Shown here piece by piece: positions 34,247 through 46,046 of a DNA stretch of 64,000 nucleotides (positions within the stretch are counted from its first letter, which is position 1; every line of letters starts with the position of its first letter). Position numbers and translations under genes: made by a program. Below the pieces are notes generated by a model that had not been told where the DNA came from, ran no database searches, and saw only the letters and a list, made by a program, of their open reading frames with translations. The DNA is taken from the NCBI GenBank assembly GCA_023678885.1, contig CM042998.1, positions 3,599,820-3,663,819 of the forward strand. Direction: 5' to 3'. Source of the stretch: Pogostemon cablin (lineage: Eukaryota > Streptophyta > Magnoliopsida > Lamiales > Lamiaceae).

Positions 34247-36917
34247 TCAACTTGAGAAATTGAGAACCCACCAAAATCTGCCATAAAAAAGAAGAAAAAA
34301 ACCTCCTATGGCGCCAAACAAGAACCCAACTCCATACCCCATCACAACACCTTCCCATACTGTAAACCCACCCTCAACAACACCACCTTCCTCCTCATCT
34401 TCCTCATGATGATCTTCACATGTGTTCGTCAATGGAAACCCACACAATCCCAAGTTTCCGACGTACGAGGAGTTATCAAACGTCAGAAACTGATTAGACT
34501 GAGGTATCATCCCCACAAGAAGATTTTCCGAAAGATTCAAACTCGACAGCAGCGTCAGCTTAGTCAACCCCACTGGAATCCTCCCCACCAAACGGTTGCA
34601 AGAAAGATCCAAAGAATCCAGCAGAGTAATGTCTGCAAGACTTTCTGGAATGTTCCCTGCCAGATTGTTGTGTGATAAGTTTAGTATCATCAGAGATTTA
34701 AGGTTTCTAATCGAAGGTGGGATGGTTCCTTCGAATCTGTTCAAGGATAGATCAATCACTGTGTAAACTCTTCGTAGCTTCACCAATGGATACTTCACCC
34801 CTTTCAGATTAATTACCATGGTTTCCTTGTACGGCCAGTTGTACCAGTCTCTTAGTTTGGTCTGATCCTTAAAGGCTTCGAGGTTGGTCAGATACTCATT
34901 GGGTAAAGATCCTGAGAAATTGTTGTCGGATAATGAGAGGTGTTGTAACATGGGGAAGGGAGGCTTCTTTGTCTTCGATTCAATTGTTCCGAAGAAGCTG
35001 TTGGATTTCAAGTAAAGGACTTCGACCTGTGGGAGAGTTTCCAACCAGACAGGGAACACGTCTTTCATGTTGTTACTTCCGACATCAAGAATCTGGAACC
35101 GTAGGCAGTTGGAAAGAGATTTTGGTAGTGTTCCTTCCAAGTTGTTTCCATTAATGTTCAGAGCTTCCAGCACACACCCCTGTTTGAATGTGTCTGGAAG
35201 GAATCCGGACAGCCTGTTGGTATCCATGACCAAGATCCTTAGTGTTGCTGTCATGTTTCCAATGCATGTTGGGATGGTTCCTTCGAGAGTGTTGTTCGAC
35301 AGGTACAGAACTTCGAGGGATGGTAGGTTGCAGATGGATAATGGGATGTGTCCAGTGAGTGTGTTGGAGTAGAGTATGAGGGTGTGCAAGTTTGAGAGGT
35401 CTCCAATGGAGTCAGGAATTTGACCTGAGAGCTGGTTTCTTGCAAGGTTTATGTTGGAAAGGTTTTGAAATCTCGTCATGTTGTAAGGAAGAGAGCCCTG
35501 GAAATTGTTGTCAGTGAGAAGGAGAGTTTCAAGATTGGGTGCAAAGATGTCCCATGGAATGTTGCCTGTAAAATGGTTTTGTGAGAGAGAGAGGATTGTC
35601 AAACTGGTGAGGTTAGAGAGGGAGAGTGGCAATTGTCCACTCAACTGGTTTCCAGAAAAGTCTAGAACCTCCAACATCTTTAGATTCCCAACTTGAAATG
35701 GAATCATTCCAGAGAAATTGTTGTGGGCAAGATTTAAATCAATGATAGATGATAAATTCCAGATTGTAGGAGGTATTGAGCCTGTGAGACGGTTTTCTGA
35801 GAGGCCTAAGTAGAGCAGGTTATTAAGGTTGCCAATTTCCATTGGGATTGAACCTGGAATAGTTTAATATAATTACTTAATATTGTTGCTAGAAATAAAC
35901 AATATTAAGAAGATTATGTTACAATATACCTGTTAGACTATTAACATCAAGTGAGAGTTGGAGTTGTGTCATGTTTCCAATCTCCCCGGGCACGTCTCCG
36001 ATGAATCTGTTGCTCTGCAACTGCAGCGTCTGAAGCTGTGAACATTGGCTCAAACGCGATGGTATTTCGCCATCAAACGAGTTGTAAGAAAGATCGAGCT
36101 CTTTGAGTAGGCCATAGCTGCAGATGTGAACAGGCAAACTTCCTTGCAGACTGTTATTTGTCAACCTCATTACTTCCAATCTTGACAAGTTGAAAATGGT
36201 AGTAGAAACAGGGCCTGTCAAATTATTATATCCCATGTCTAAAACTTTCAATTTGTGAAGACCTCCAATCTCCTCTGGAATTGTACCTGTGGATTAATCA
36301 AGAATTACTACATCATACAATGGTATACTAGTTACTTAGCTAGCTAGCTAGTCAGGTGAGATCATACCATTTAAATAGTTGTTGTCCAGATCCAACACCT
36401 CGAGTCGAGTCAAGTTCCCAATTTCTGCCGGAATCTCTCCAGAGAAGCTATTATACGACAATGACACAAGCCGGAGTTGGGAGCACAGTCCCAAACTCCA
36501 TGGAATTTCTCCATTAAACATGTTCAAACCAAGATCAAGTAGTTTCAATCTACCAAGATTACCAATTTCTTCAGGCAAATTTCCACTGAAAAGATTCCCA
36601 CTCAAGTTGAGAGATGCAAGAAACGACAAGTTCCCAATCTCAGGTGGAATGGTGCCTTCCAATCCCATATCCTGAATAGCCAATCCGGTGACTCTGCGAT
36701 GGCGAGCGCCGCAACTCACCCCTGTCCAAGAACAGACAGAGATTTGGGTAGTCCAGTTGGTGGTGATGAGGTTGTATGGATCAGAAGTGATGTGTGATTT
36801 CAAGAGGAGAAGTGAAGGTAGATCAGTGCTCAAATTCATGGCTATGGTGTAACCAACCAAACACTGAAACAACAAAAGTAGAAAATGTGGGGAATGTTGC
36901 GTCATGATCATTAGCAA
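34247..36917 (-). CDS. LRR receptor-like protein (RLP), copy 1
   Basis: Three exons on the minus strand: 36368-36917, 35930-36286 and 34247-35853; both introns are GT-AG and phase 1, giving 837 residues. Order: signal peptide (residues about 1-27), N-terminal cap with the CSWTGVSC motif, about two dozen LxxLxLxxNxLxGxIP repeats, an island-like segment around YKETMVINLKGVKYP, the last repeats, a cap with NLGLCGFPLT, an acidic stretch (EEDEEEGG), one membrane segment (VVMGYGVGFLFGAIGGFFLL) and a very short tail. There is no kinase domain, so signalling would need a partner such as SOBIR1/BAK1 (family knowledge). Compared with the paralogue at 46047, exon 2 lacks two residues. TATATATC at 37010-37018 is a possible TATA box. 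A role in pathogen or development perception is inference. Confidence 0.9.
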
Positions 36918-38029
36918 GTGTAAGCAATCAAAGGATCATGAGCTAGCCTTGAAGACAATATGTATTAAATGATGATAATGAAGTAGCATGTCTTAAATGC
37001 TTGACCCAACTAGATATATATCTGTGGTCCGGGCTTGGTTGTAACACAAGTGAAGTGATATGCGTGGTTAGACGATCTTGGATGTTCTGTTACACTTTGT
37101 GTTACATCTCCTGTTAGAGTGACACGTGTATGAGGAAGAAAATTACAACATTGTCCCTAGGATTTAAGCTTTTCTTTTAGGGTAGTATGTTTTATGATAT
37201 TATAAGTATATCAATCAGTGCGCAATATGATATATAATACAAAAATGTAAAAGGAAAACTAATTCAACAAATTTATTTTGACAAGAAATTAGACTTGGTC
37301 TACAAAACAAGTGATGTGGATGGTTCTATATACAGTATGTGGATTTTTTTCATTAATGAGAAACAGTGTGGAATTATATTATGAGAAATCTGCCACGATT
37401 GTCTGAAGTGGGTGATGATTTTAGATCATTGATTTTGCATTCTCTAATTATTATTATATTTAAACGCATCACCGAAAATGTCACTTCATTTTGAATTTCA
37501 TCCACTTTAATTTTTTTTTAAATGCTAATTTTTTTAAAAAAATTGAACATATTTATCTTTGTTTGCGAACCTTTCTCGATTTCATACACAATTAGTATAA
37601 AACCCGTGGGGAATACTAATTTAAAATTTGTATTTTCTCATTTTATAAATTTATAAACTAAATATATAAGGACGAATATTTAGACATGACTAAAGATATT
37701 AAAAATTAAAAGTAATTAAAGATATAAAATAATAATATAATAAAAATTAAATGAGTAATTATTAATCGAAAATGAAAAATATACTGATTACAATAAGAAG
37801 ATAGCCTTAAAATCAATTTATCTATAATTAATTACTTATATTTTGGATTGATTTTGATTTTTTTTTTTGGTTTGCATTTTCTTTTTTCCTTATTTCTTAT
37901 TTACTTGAGTTTTTGCCTTATGAAGAAGAGAATGATCCATAAATGCAAAACACATTTTATTATTATAAAATTAAGTGTCAACTTTTTTCTTAAAAAAAAA
38001 GGTAGATGATGTGCATCAAAACAATAGAG
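36918..38029. promoter_or_regulatory. upstream region of RLP copy 1
   Basis: No gene. The part at 36935-37440 is matched in pieces by 38620-38935 (TTAGACTTGGTCT, AATCTGCCA, GGGTGATGATTT and TATTAAATGATGATAATGA in the same order), so this promoter region was duplicated. From 37441 to 38029 the DNA is AT-rich and featureless. Confidence 0.5.
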
Positions 38030-38570
38030 TGTGACTTGGGTGGAACCAGTCCACCAATAAATTGGTAGAACCTATGGTCTACACCCTTTTTAATTAATTT
38101 CTCCTCCTTTATTAATATTGTTTTTTATTTTATTTTTAAATTTATTATGCTTAAATGACTATTATACCTTAAATCCAAAACTCTAGGAAAAAATTTTATC
38201 CTAAACCACAAGGGTAAAATTAAAGTTATAGTCTAAACCCTATGAATAAATTATACCCTAAACCACAAGGGTAAAATTACAATTATATCATATACCTTAA
38301 AACCTAAGGATAAATTATACCCTAAACCACAAAGGTAAAATTATAATTATACCATAAAATCTAAACCCTAAGATTTAAATATATCCTAAACCATAAGGGT
38401 GAAAATTATAATTATATCCCTAAAATTAAATAAATGAAAAAAGAAAAAAACAGCGGTAACCGTGAAAAAACAACACGAAATTAAATAAAAAAAGTAAAAC
38501 ATACAATGAGGGTGAAGGAAGGAGGTTGTAAGTTTTGGATTTGGTGAACTAACTCCACCAAATCATTGCC
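38030..38570. mobile_element. second copy of the telomere-like-filled element (reversed)
   Basis: Reverse-complemented, this matches 2256-2965 block by block: the flank motif TGGACTGGTTCCACC, the GCATAATAAATTTAAA segment and a minisatellite of CCCTAAACCACAAGGGTAAA units (38160-38410). It lies between the RLP copy 1 promoter and a duplicate of that promoter. Confidence 0.65.
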
Positions 38571-38619
38571 AAATAATAATAATTAAAAAAAAGTATAATG
38601 TAAATATTTAAAAAATTAT

Positions 38620-38935
38620 CATGAGCCTTGCACACAAATGACAATATATATTAAATGATGATAATAAAGAATTAATTAGTAATTCATGTCTTAAATTCTT
38701 GACCCGAGTAGATATCTGTGGTCCAAACATGGTACAACACATTTAATTTGACAACAAATTAGACTTGGTCTTGAAAACAACATATAGTGTGATGTATATG
38801 CCCTTTTGCAATGTTTACAAGTTTGGTGTATTTCCATTAATTTATGAGAAAGAGCGTGAAATTTAATTATGAACAATCTGCCATTGTCAAGAATGGGTGA
38901 TGATTTGAGATCTTTGATTGTTACGTTAATTACAT
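38620..38935. repeat. orphan duplicate of the RLP promoter region
   Basis: Similar in order and orientation to 36935-37440, but to its left, where the gene body should be, lies the telomere-like element instead. It is most simply the upstream remnant of a lost RLP copy. Confidence 0.6.
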
Positions 38936-39159
38936 AATACTGTCTTGAACCACCCTTCTCGTTAATGTCCCACATTATTTAAGAAAATTGTATTTTTTAA
39001 CTAATTTTGTTGACTTTAGAAGGTATTGTAGTATTTTTTCGGTAGTAAAATATTATAAAGTCAGTATCTGTGTGAAAAAAGAGTGGAAAAATTGAAATCA
39101 TAATAATTTTTGAGATTGTTGGATAAAATGATGTTTTATTTTTTGGGATATAAATGGTG

Positions 39160-40078
39160 GGATGTAATCGAAGCGAGTCGAGCCGAACACTACTAAGCTT
39201 GAGTATCGGGTTGTTAAGGAATTATCGAACTCAAGCTCATGCTCGAACTCGTCAAAAAAAATATATCAAACCCGAGCTCGAACTGAGAAGGTTTGTTAAG
39301 ACTCAAAAACATGTTCACAAACACGTAAAACAACTTTTTATGAATGTTTGTTCATTAACACACATTCCCTCCATCTCATTTCAATGTTTACATATTTCTA
39401 TTTTGGGCGTCCCATTTCAATGTCTACGTTTCCTTTTTTGGAATATGGGACCCACCAAAAACAATTAATACATCACCATGATCCTCACATCCAACACTAA
39501 TACACCTACCCACTTTACATTAAATATTATATATTTCCACCCACTATATATTAAAATACTATACTCCTTAATCAAGGTGCAAAAAACAAACGTAAATATT
39601 GAAACGGGACTGAGGGAGTAAATATTTTTGTTCGTAAATATTAAAAGAACATTTCATTAATGAACATCTAATGTTATTTATTTATCAATATTAATAAAAA
39701 AACCCAACAAAAGATAATAATAAAAGTTAAAATGACATTTAAATTTTTAAATAAACACTTAAACTATTATTGTATTTATGTTTTTTAATATAAATATTTA
39801 ATTATTAAATACTAATAAATTAATAATAGTATATACTACTAAAACATAATAATAAAATTTACGAATACGTTCGCAAGCCATTAACGAGCTTGTTAACGAA
39901 TATATTCGCGAGTTTTCGAGTTGAATACCATTAAGCTTGAGTTTGGTTTGATAAACTAATCAAGCTTAAATTTTGAGGTTGGTTTGGCTCGTTTAGGTTA
40001 ACGAACGAGTTCGAACGAATATTTTATCGAATCAAGACTCGAATAGTTGGCAAACGGTTTGGTTTGCTTACATCCCTA
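39160..40078. mobile_element. hAT-like element with GAGC-rich ends, second copy
   Basis: Starts GGGATGTAATCGAAGCGAGT and ends GTTTGCTTACATCCCTAGG, near-inverse ends like those of 18666-21326; ends rich in GAGC/CGAACTC motifs, interior AT-rich. It contains a Stowaway MITE. Confidence 0.65.
39364..39620. mobile_element. Stowaway-like MITE nested in the hAT-like element
   Basis: Ends TTCCCTCCATCTCATTTC and GAAACGGGACTGAGGGAGTA are inverted copies; about 257 bp. Confidence 0.85.
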
Positions 40079-40611
40079 GGTGTTGTGGGACGGATGTTAA
40101 ACACGAAAATTTGCACTTTTCACTAGATATTTCCATATGATTATTGCATAATTTTATCATTGTTTATAATTTATTTTCTTAATTTTTAAGCTTATTTGAA
40201 GTGATATTAATAAATTGTGAAAAGAGAAGGAATGAGAAGTAGTTACTAGGTGGATGAAATTGTGGCAGGGAAGGAATTATGAAATGAATAAATCAATGGG
40301 CCTTAATCAATTTCTCATGTGAGCAAGCCAATTCATCCCAAAGTGAGTTATAGAGAATAATGGGGCCCAATTGATTTTACAATCAAATGAAATTGATCTA
40401 GAATTGCAAAGCCCACTAATACCAGTCCGCCGGCCCACATCATTGCCTTGCCCACCACGGAGGAAATAATCAGAGCAGCAGAACTACTTCATTACACACC
40501 ATTCATGTATACAACTGGACAAAAAAAAAAAAGATTCATGTATGCAGTGGTCCGCTTTACCAAAATGCTAAATATGAATTCAAAATAAAAGAGATTAAAA
40601 AAATATATTTT
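40079..40611. other. no recognisable gene
   Basis: AT-rich intergenic DNA between the hAT-like element and the RLP pseudogene; nothing identified. Confidence 0.3.
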
Positions 40612-41705
40612 TTACTTAAAATGTGATATTTTTTTGTGCATTGACACAATTATGAATATCAGGATATGGACATAATAACGTAAATCAAGTTCGTCCTCGT
40701 GTACTTCAGCACGATGGAAGAAATTGATGAGAAACCGATTAGGTCTGCCATGAAAAACAAGGAAAAAACCTCCAATGGTGCCAACTAAAAGCCCACATCC
40801 ATACCCAATTACAACAGTTTCTTTCCCAACCAAATCCATCAAAAAAACCATCCCCATCATCTTGTGCAGATGCTTCCACATCTCCACAAGCAGTCGGAGG
40901 AGTTGTCAAACGTATAAAACTGATTAGACTGAGGTATCATCCCCACAAGAAGATTTTCCGAAAGATTCAATCTGGAAAGAACCCACCAAACGGTTGTAAG
41001 AAAGATCTAATATTTCCAAAGCCCTCCGAGGTTGTTGTGCGAAAGGTTTAGTATCATTAAAGCTTTAAGGTTTCCAGTTGCCATCAAATCTGTTCATGGA
41101 TAGATCGAATGCAGTGTAAACTCTTCGTAGCTTCGTCAATGGATACTCCACCCCTTTCACATTAATCACCATGGTTTCCTTATACGGAAAATCGGACCAA
41201 TCTCTGATTTTTGTTTGGTCCATTAAGGCTGCCAGGTTGTTTATATACGCCTTCAAACTCGTTGTTGTAAATGCCCAACACTTGCAGCATAAGGAACATT
41301 GGCTTGTTCTTCGATGCGATTGTCCCGAAGAAGTTGTTGTATGACATGTGAAGGACTTGGAGCTGAGGTAGAGTTTCTAACCAGACAGGGAACACGTCTT
41401 TCATGTTGTCACTTCCAACGTCAAGAAGCTGGAGCTGTTGACAGTTGGAGAGAGATCTTGGAAGTAAGTGTTCCTTCTAAGTTGTTTTCATTCACATTCA
41501 CCCCTGTTTGAATGTGTCTGGAATGAGTCCGTACAACCTGGAGCTGTTGACATTTGGAGAGGAGATTGTAGGGATCCAAAGTGATGTGAGATTTCAAGAC
41601 TAGAAGAGAATATAGATCATTGTTCAAATTCATGGCCAAGGTGTAACCAACAAAACACTGAAAAAGGAAGAATTGTAGGAATAGGAAATACTGCTGCAGC
41701 TTCAT
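40612..41705 (-). pseudogene. RLP pseudogene, internally deleted
   Basis: The start matches RLP copy 2 closely (MKLQQYFLFLQFFLFQC signal peptide, then LVLKSHITLDPYNLLS), then jumps directly to the C-terminal half (NENNLEGTL ... MKDVFPVWLETLPQLQVLHM), losing nearly all of the N-terminal repeats and both introns. Further small deletions shift the frame before the YKETMVINVKGVEYP segment, and the membrane region (VVIGYGCGLLVGTIGGFFLVF) is in another frame. Its upstream DNA is a copy of that upstream of 48694, so it is the decayed partner of the tandem duplication. Confidence 0.9.
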
Positions 41706-41820
41706 AATTAATTAGTGTGAAAAACATTTTTTAGAATGTGTTTCCCTTTTCCATTAAAATTTTCATATGCAATCATTCCCTTATTTTTACAAACATGTCT
41801 TGTCAACTCTACAAAATGGA

Positions 41821-42094
41821 GTACTCCCTCCCACCCACAAAACGCTTCATGTTCACCGTTTCATGTTGTTTAAAAAAAAAATTGTTCTTTTTTATCAACT
41901 ATATTTACTTAAATGATAGTTAATAAAATATTAGTATAAAATAATGGTATGCGTATGAAAAAAGAATGTCAAATTTGAAATTAAAGTAACTTTTTAATTT
42001 GTTTGATAGTAATGTTCCTTGTTTGGTATGTGAAGAGTTTTTTGGGACAAAAAAATAGGAAAGTGTCAAGGATTTTGTAGGATATAAGGAGTAT
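41821..42094. mobile_element. Stowaway-like MITE
   Basis: Begins TACTCCCTCCCACCCAC and ends GGATATAAGGAGTATTAC. In copy B the matching site (48838-49770) holds the same MITE interrupted by later insertions, so this MITE predates the duplication. Confidence 0.65.
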
Positions 42095-42907
42095 TACTTT
42101 TTGAAAATTGAGTGAGGCTCTTGTGCCCCTTTGCAATTTCGGTGCCTCTTTGCAATTTAAACCCCTAGTAATACATATGTTTAAATATAATATGGAGAGG
42201 AAGAGTTGTGTTCCCATAAGTACATAGTGTAACTTTTGCCTTGAAAATTCACACCTCACTTTCTGCTATAGTGTTTAATAACCAAAGTGGAAAATTTGAA
42301 TGCTATTAATTATCATAAACAAACAAAGACTTGGCAAGAAAGAGGACATAATAATAGTAGATTTATGATGGATTGAGTGCGGAGGTCATGTTTTTCAGCT
42401 GGATATATTTGTTTAAGCAATAAACTATAATATTTGATTCTCCATCGAATTGGGAATACTATATATATAGATTAGAGAGCTAAGAATGATGAGAGTTTTT
42501 TTTCTAAATCGTTGACTTAAAATTAACATATGTGTCCAATTCTACCAATTAATTAACTTAAAACACAAGTGCAACTGGGGTGGAAAAAATTTGCTCACAT
42601 GGAAAATATCTACCTAACCTTAACTATCGGGAAAAAAAAAATCATTCCAGCACTATATTAAATTTATTTAACTCATATTGTACTGAACAACAATATGGAT
42701 GTATGATAACATTTTATTATTACATTCTGGTTACTCATGGGTGACATCTAAATGGTAAAAAATCTCAATATTTCTTATTAGTGTTTATATTTTTATTTTA
42801 TAGTGTATAAATTTTATCTATATACTTCTCGTTAATTCAACAGTTCACAATACAAAATATAACAAAAGATGAATACCGCCTCATATACATGTTCAAGTTA
42901 TACAAAT

Positions 42908-43198
42908 TACTTCATCCGTCCAATAATACTTTTCATGTTTACTATTCCACATTGTTTATGAAAATGTGCACTTTTTAACTAACTTTATTGAGTTTGGAGG
43001 GAATTGTGGTATTTTTAGATAATAAAAAAGTATAAAGTAATGATATGCGTGTGAAAAATTACTAAAGAAGTGGCAAATTTGAAATTAAAGGAACTTTTGA
43101 GGTTGTTAGATAAAGTAATGTTTCATTTTTTAGAGCGTAAAGGTTTTATGGGACAAACAAATGAGGAAAATGTAAAAGGTTTTATAAGAGAGAATATA
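42908..43198. mobile_element. Stowaway-like MITE, private to copy A
   Basis: Begins TTACTTCATCCGTCCAATAA and ends in a diverged inverted end near 43198. Copy B goes directly from CAAGTTATGATAATTA to TAATTTTGTGCACC, an empty site. Confidence 0.65.
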
Positions 43199-43409
43199 AT
43201 TTTGTGCACCACATTTAATTTTAAATGAATTGATAATTTAATAAACCCTTTAAGAAATATTGAAATGTAGTAAGATTTGTGGATTTTTAATTCAACTTTA
43301 GAATAGCTCTAATTAAACTTTAAATACTCCCATCAAATACTAATACCCAAATTAACAATTGGACATTATAAAACGGTCTCGTTGTAACGTAGCACATTAT
43401 ACGAAGAAT

Positions 43410-43791
43410 AGCACTCCCCCAATCCAAAAAAAAAAGCCCCTTCATCATAAATAAAAGAAAACATTAATTTTTCATACTTTCCTCATTTTTTTGTCTCATA
43501 AAATACTTTACATCCCAAAAAAAAAAAATTAATCATTCATATTTTTCTCATTTGTTTGTCTTACAAAAACTTCATAGCCCTAAAAAAAAACATCAATTTA
43601 TCTAACAACCTCAAAAGTTACTTTAATTTCAAATTTTTAACACCTTTTTCACACACATATCATTACTTTATATTTTTTTATTACTTAAAAATACTACAAT
43701 ACCCTCTAAATTAATAAAATTAGTCAAAAAATACTACTTTTATTAAACGTGGAACAGCTAACAAGAAGTGTTTTATGAGAAGTAGGGAGTA
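43410..43791. mobile_element. Stowaway-like MITE, private to copy A
   Basis: CACTCCCCCAATCC on the left, AGAAGTAGGGAGTA on the right. Copy B near 51028 reads AAGAATAGTATAAGA without it, leaving a single TA. Confidence 0.7.
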
Positions 43792-44993
43792 TAAGATTAA
43801 TGCTTAAAATGACCTCTGGCTTGACAAATCGATCGCTGAAGAGCTAGCCACGGAAAATAAAATTAAATTAAAATCACTAATTAATTTACAAACATTAGTC
43901 GTTAATGTTTAGCTTTCAAATAATTGAAGCAAGGTCAAAATGGAATATATTTATGTTCAATTAAAATTACATATCTCTACACGTTGACCATAAGTTTAAC
44001 AAACTTCAATGACATATTCCGTAAGCTGCATAAATTAATATTGTGACACTGTTCAGAGCCATCTTCTCTAAGTTATCTTCGCTCGTATGTTATAGGACAC
44101 AACAATGACAATATATTATCGTATCCTTTTAAAAATTTGGACGGTGATATTATTAGTCTGGGGACCCTCAAATTTAAATATAAGTACTGATATTTATAAA
44201 ATATTACTCAATCCATCTGCCAGCAAAGTATACATTTTTTATATAAATTAAATAGTATTATTATTTAATATGTAATTGATAGTTATATTAAAATGATGCA
44301 TGAATCACATATATTAATTGTATTAGTAATGATTGTGAGTCTCATATATTTAAAAAGAGAATGTGAACTCTTGTATGTTAATGTTATAGGACACAATATA
44401 TTATCGTATTCGTATCCTTTTAAAAGTTTGGACGGTGACATATTAGTGTGGGGCCCTCAAATTTAAAATATTAGTACTAATAGTATAAAATATTATTCCC
44501 TCCCTCCATGTTATACATTTGTTTTTTAAGTAGATAAATATTATTATTAATTTAATGTGCAATTAATGGTTGTATTAGTATGTTGTGTAAGTCCTATATA
44601 TTAATTATACTAATAATATGTATGGATTCATATATATTTAAAAAGAAAAATGTTGGTGCAATCATAATTTGTATAACTTACAAACACACTGAGTATTCAT
44701 AAGTTGTCATTGGTTTGATCAGCACTCATGACGGGTTCTCTTCTTTTAATATAATCCTTTTTTTTTTTCTTTTAGTCCTTTGTTCACAGTTTTTTCTATA
44801 AAAATATAATTTCAGCCTCAAGTGAAATTTTAGTAAGAGTATGACCAAGTTAAACTATTGAATTCATTGAACAGTTCTAGACTTACTATAATAAATTAAT
44901 AATATTATTCTAACTTAAGACAAAATCTGGTTTTTAAATATGTAATGGATGAGAAAATGATTAGGTGTTTAGGAAAAGTTGTTATTTTATGTA
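43792..44993. other. shared non-coding DNA of the duplication
   Basis: No gene. It matches 51030-51930 nearly throughout, with a local extra duplication in copy A: the stretch around ATTATCGTAT ... TTTGGACGGTGA occurs at about 44115 and 44400 in copy A. Confidence 0.5.
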
Positions 44994-45219
44994 CTCCTCC
45001 GTCCCGGCATAAGAGGATCAATTATTTTTTTGCACGTAGATTAAGGAGTATTATTATTTAATGTATAGTGGGTAATTGTATTAGTGGGAGTGTGGGTCCC
45101 ATATATGTTAATTGTATTAGAGGAGTTGTGTGAGTCCCATGTGTGTAAAAAAGGAAAGGGGACTCTTTGGATGAGACGATCAAATTAAAAATGACCCTCT
45201 TAACCAGGGACGGAGGGAG
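44994..45219. mobile_element. Stowaway MITE with visible empty site in copy B
   Basis: CTCCTCCGTCCCGGCATAAG on the left and GGGACGGAGGGAG on the right, flanked by TA on both sides. Copy B reads TTTTATGTATAAATAAG at the same place, with a single TA. Confidence 0.9.
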
Positions 45220-45245
45220 TATAAAAGTAAGAAAAAGAAGGAATA

Positions 45246-45469
45246 TACACCCTTCGTTCTATTCCATTCGAATTGGTTACATATTTCTAATTTGGGCTTC
45301 CCACCCTAATGGTTATATTATCTCCATGGGAACCATCTATAACACTAATACAACTACCAATTACACATTAAATTATTATTTCTCTCACCTCAATACACAT
45401 TAAAATAATTTATTTCTTAATTCCTATGCAAAAAGTAAACATAATTATTAGGACTGAACGAAAGGAGTA
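45246..45469. mobile_element. Stowaway-like MITE, private to copy A
   Basis: CACCCTTCGTTCTATTCC on the left and GGACTGAACGAAAGGAGTA on the right. Copy B reads GAATATTTCATGTAATTTT across the same site. Confidence 0.8.
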
Positions 45470-46046
45470 TTTTGTAATTTAATAAAAAAGGTGTACAAAG
45501 TTGTTGAGATGCGTGTAAAAAATGAATATTATATTAAAATGTGTGTAAAAATAGATATTACTGAAATGCGCGCATCTTTGCCACTGTAAGAAAAAAAATT
45601 ATGAAATACTTTATAAGACAGAAAAAAAGAAAATATGAAATAATTTTTAGGACATAGTTTACCCAACAATATCTGATGTTAGCCCAACATAATCTAAGGA
45701 TTAGAGCACAATTAATTCTCGAAAAGAGAGATTAATAATATTTTTTCTACCTCTAAAATAGTAAAGAAATCATGGTTTTATTGTTATTTCTTCAAAAAGC
45801 TTTATTTTCAAACTTTCAAAGATTTTGTTGTTTCATTTCCATACATACCATACATGACCAAATACACTCCAAAACCTTTAGTCCTCGATCAAATATTCTC
45901 ATATGGTGTAAAAAGTGTGGTGTTGTGGGAGTACTTAACCACAAATAGCATGCAAAGACACCGTATCTAATGCGAGAAGGCACATTCTAAGAAGAGATGG
46001 CCAGTACATTTTCCACCTAAAAGTTATAATAACGACATAACGTGAA

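Larger units (their letters stand above)
41706..45660. repeat. segmental duplication, copy A (RLP upstream DNA)
   Basis: Collinear with 48695-52480: for example CCATCGAATTGGGAATACTA (42443 and 49990), CTGTTCAGAGCCATCTTCTC (44050 and 51310) and TGTGTGTAAAAATAGATATT (45541 and 52388) occur in the same order. Together with the pseudogene at 40612 it forms one unit of a direct tandem duplication whose other unit is 46047-52480. It contains five Stowaway-like MITEs, at least three of them absent from copy B. No other gene seen. Confidence 0.85.

Noticed and set aside
34406..36675. Several plus-strand open frames across the RLP gene
   Set aside because: They are antisense shadows of LRR exons; the minus strand gives a coherent LRR protein.
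44210..44360. Stowaway MITE suggested by TACTCAATCCATCTGCC
   Set aside because: Only one end is seen, and the sequence is shared by both duplication copies without a matching right end.
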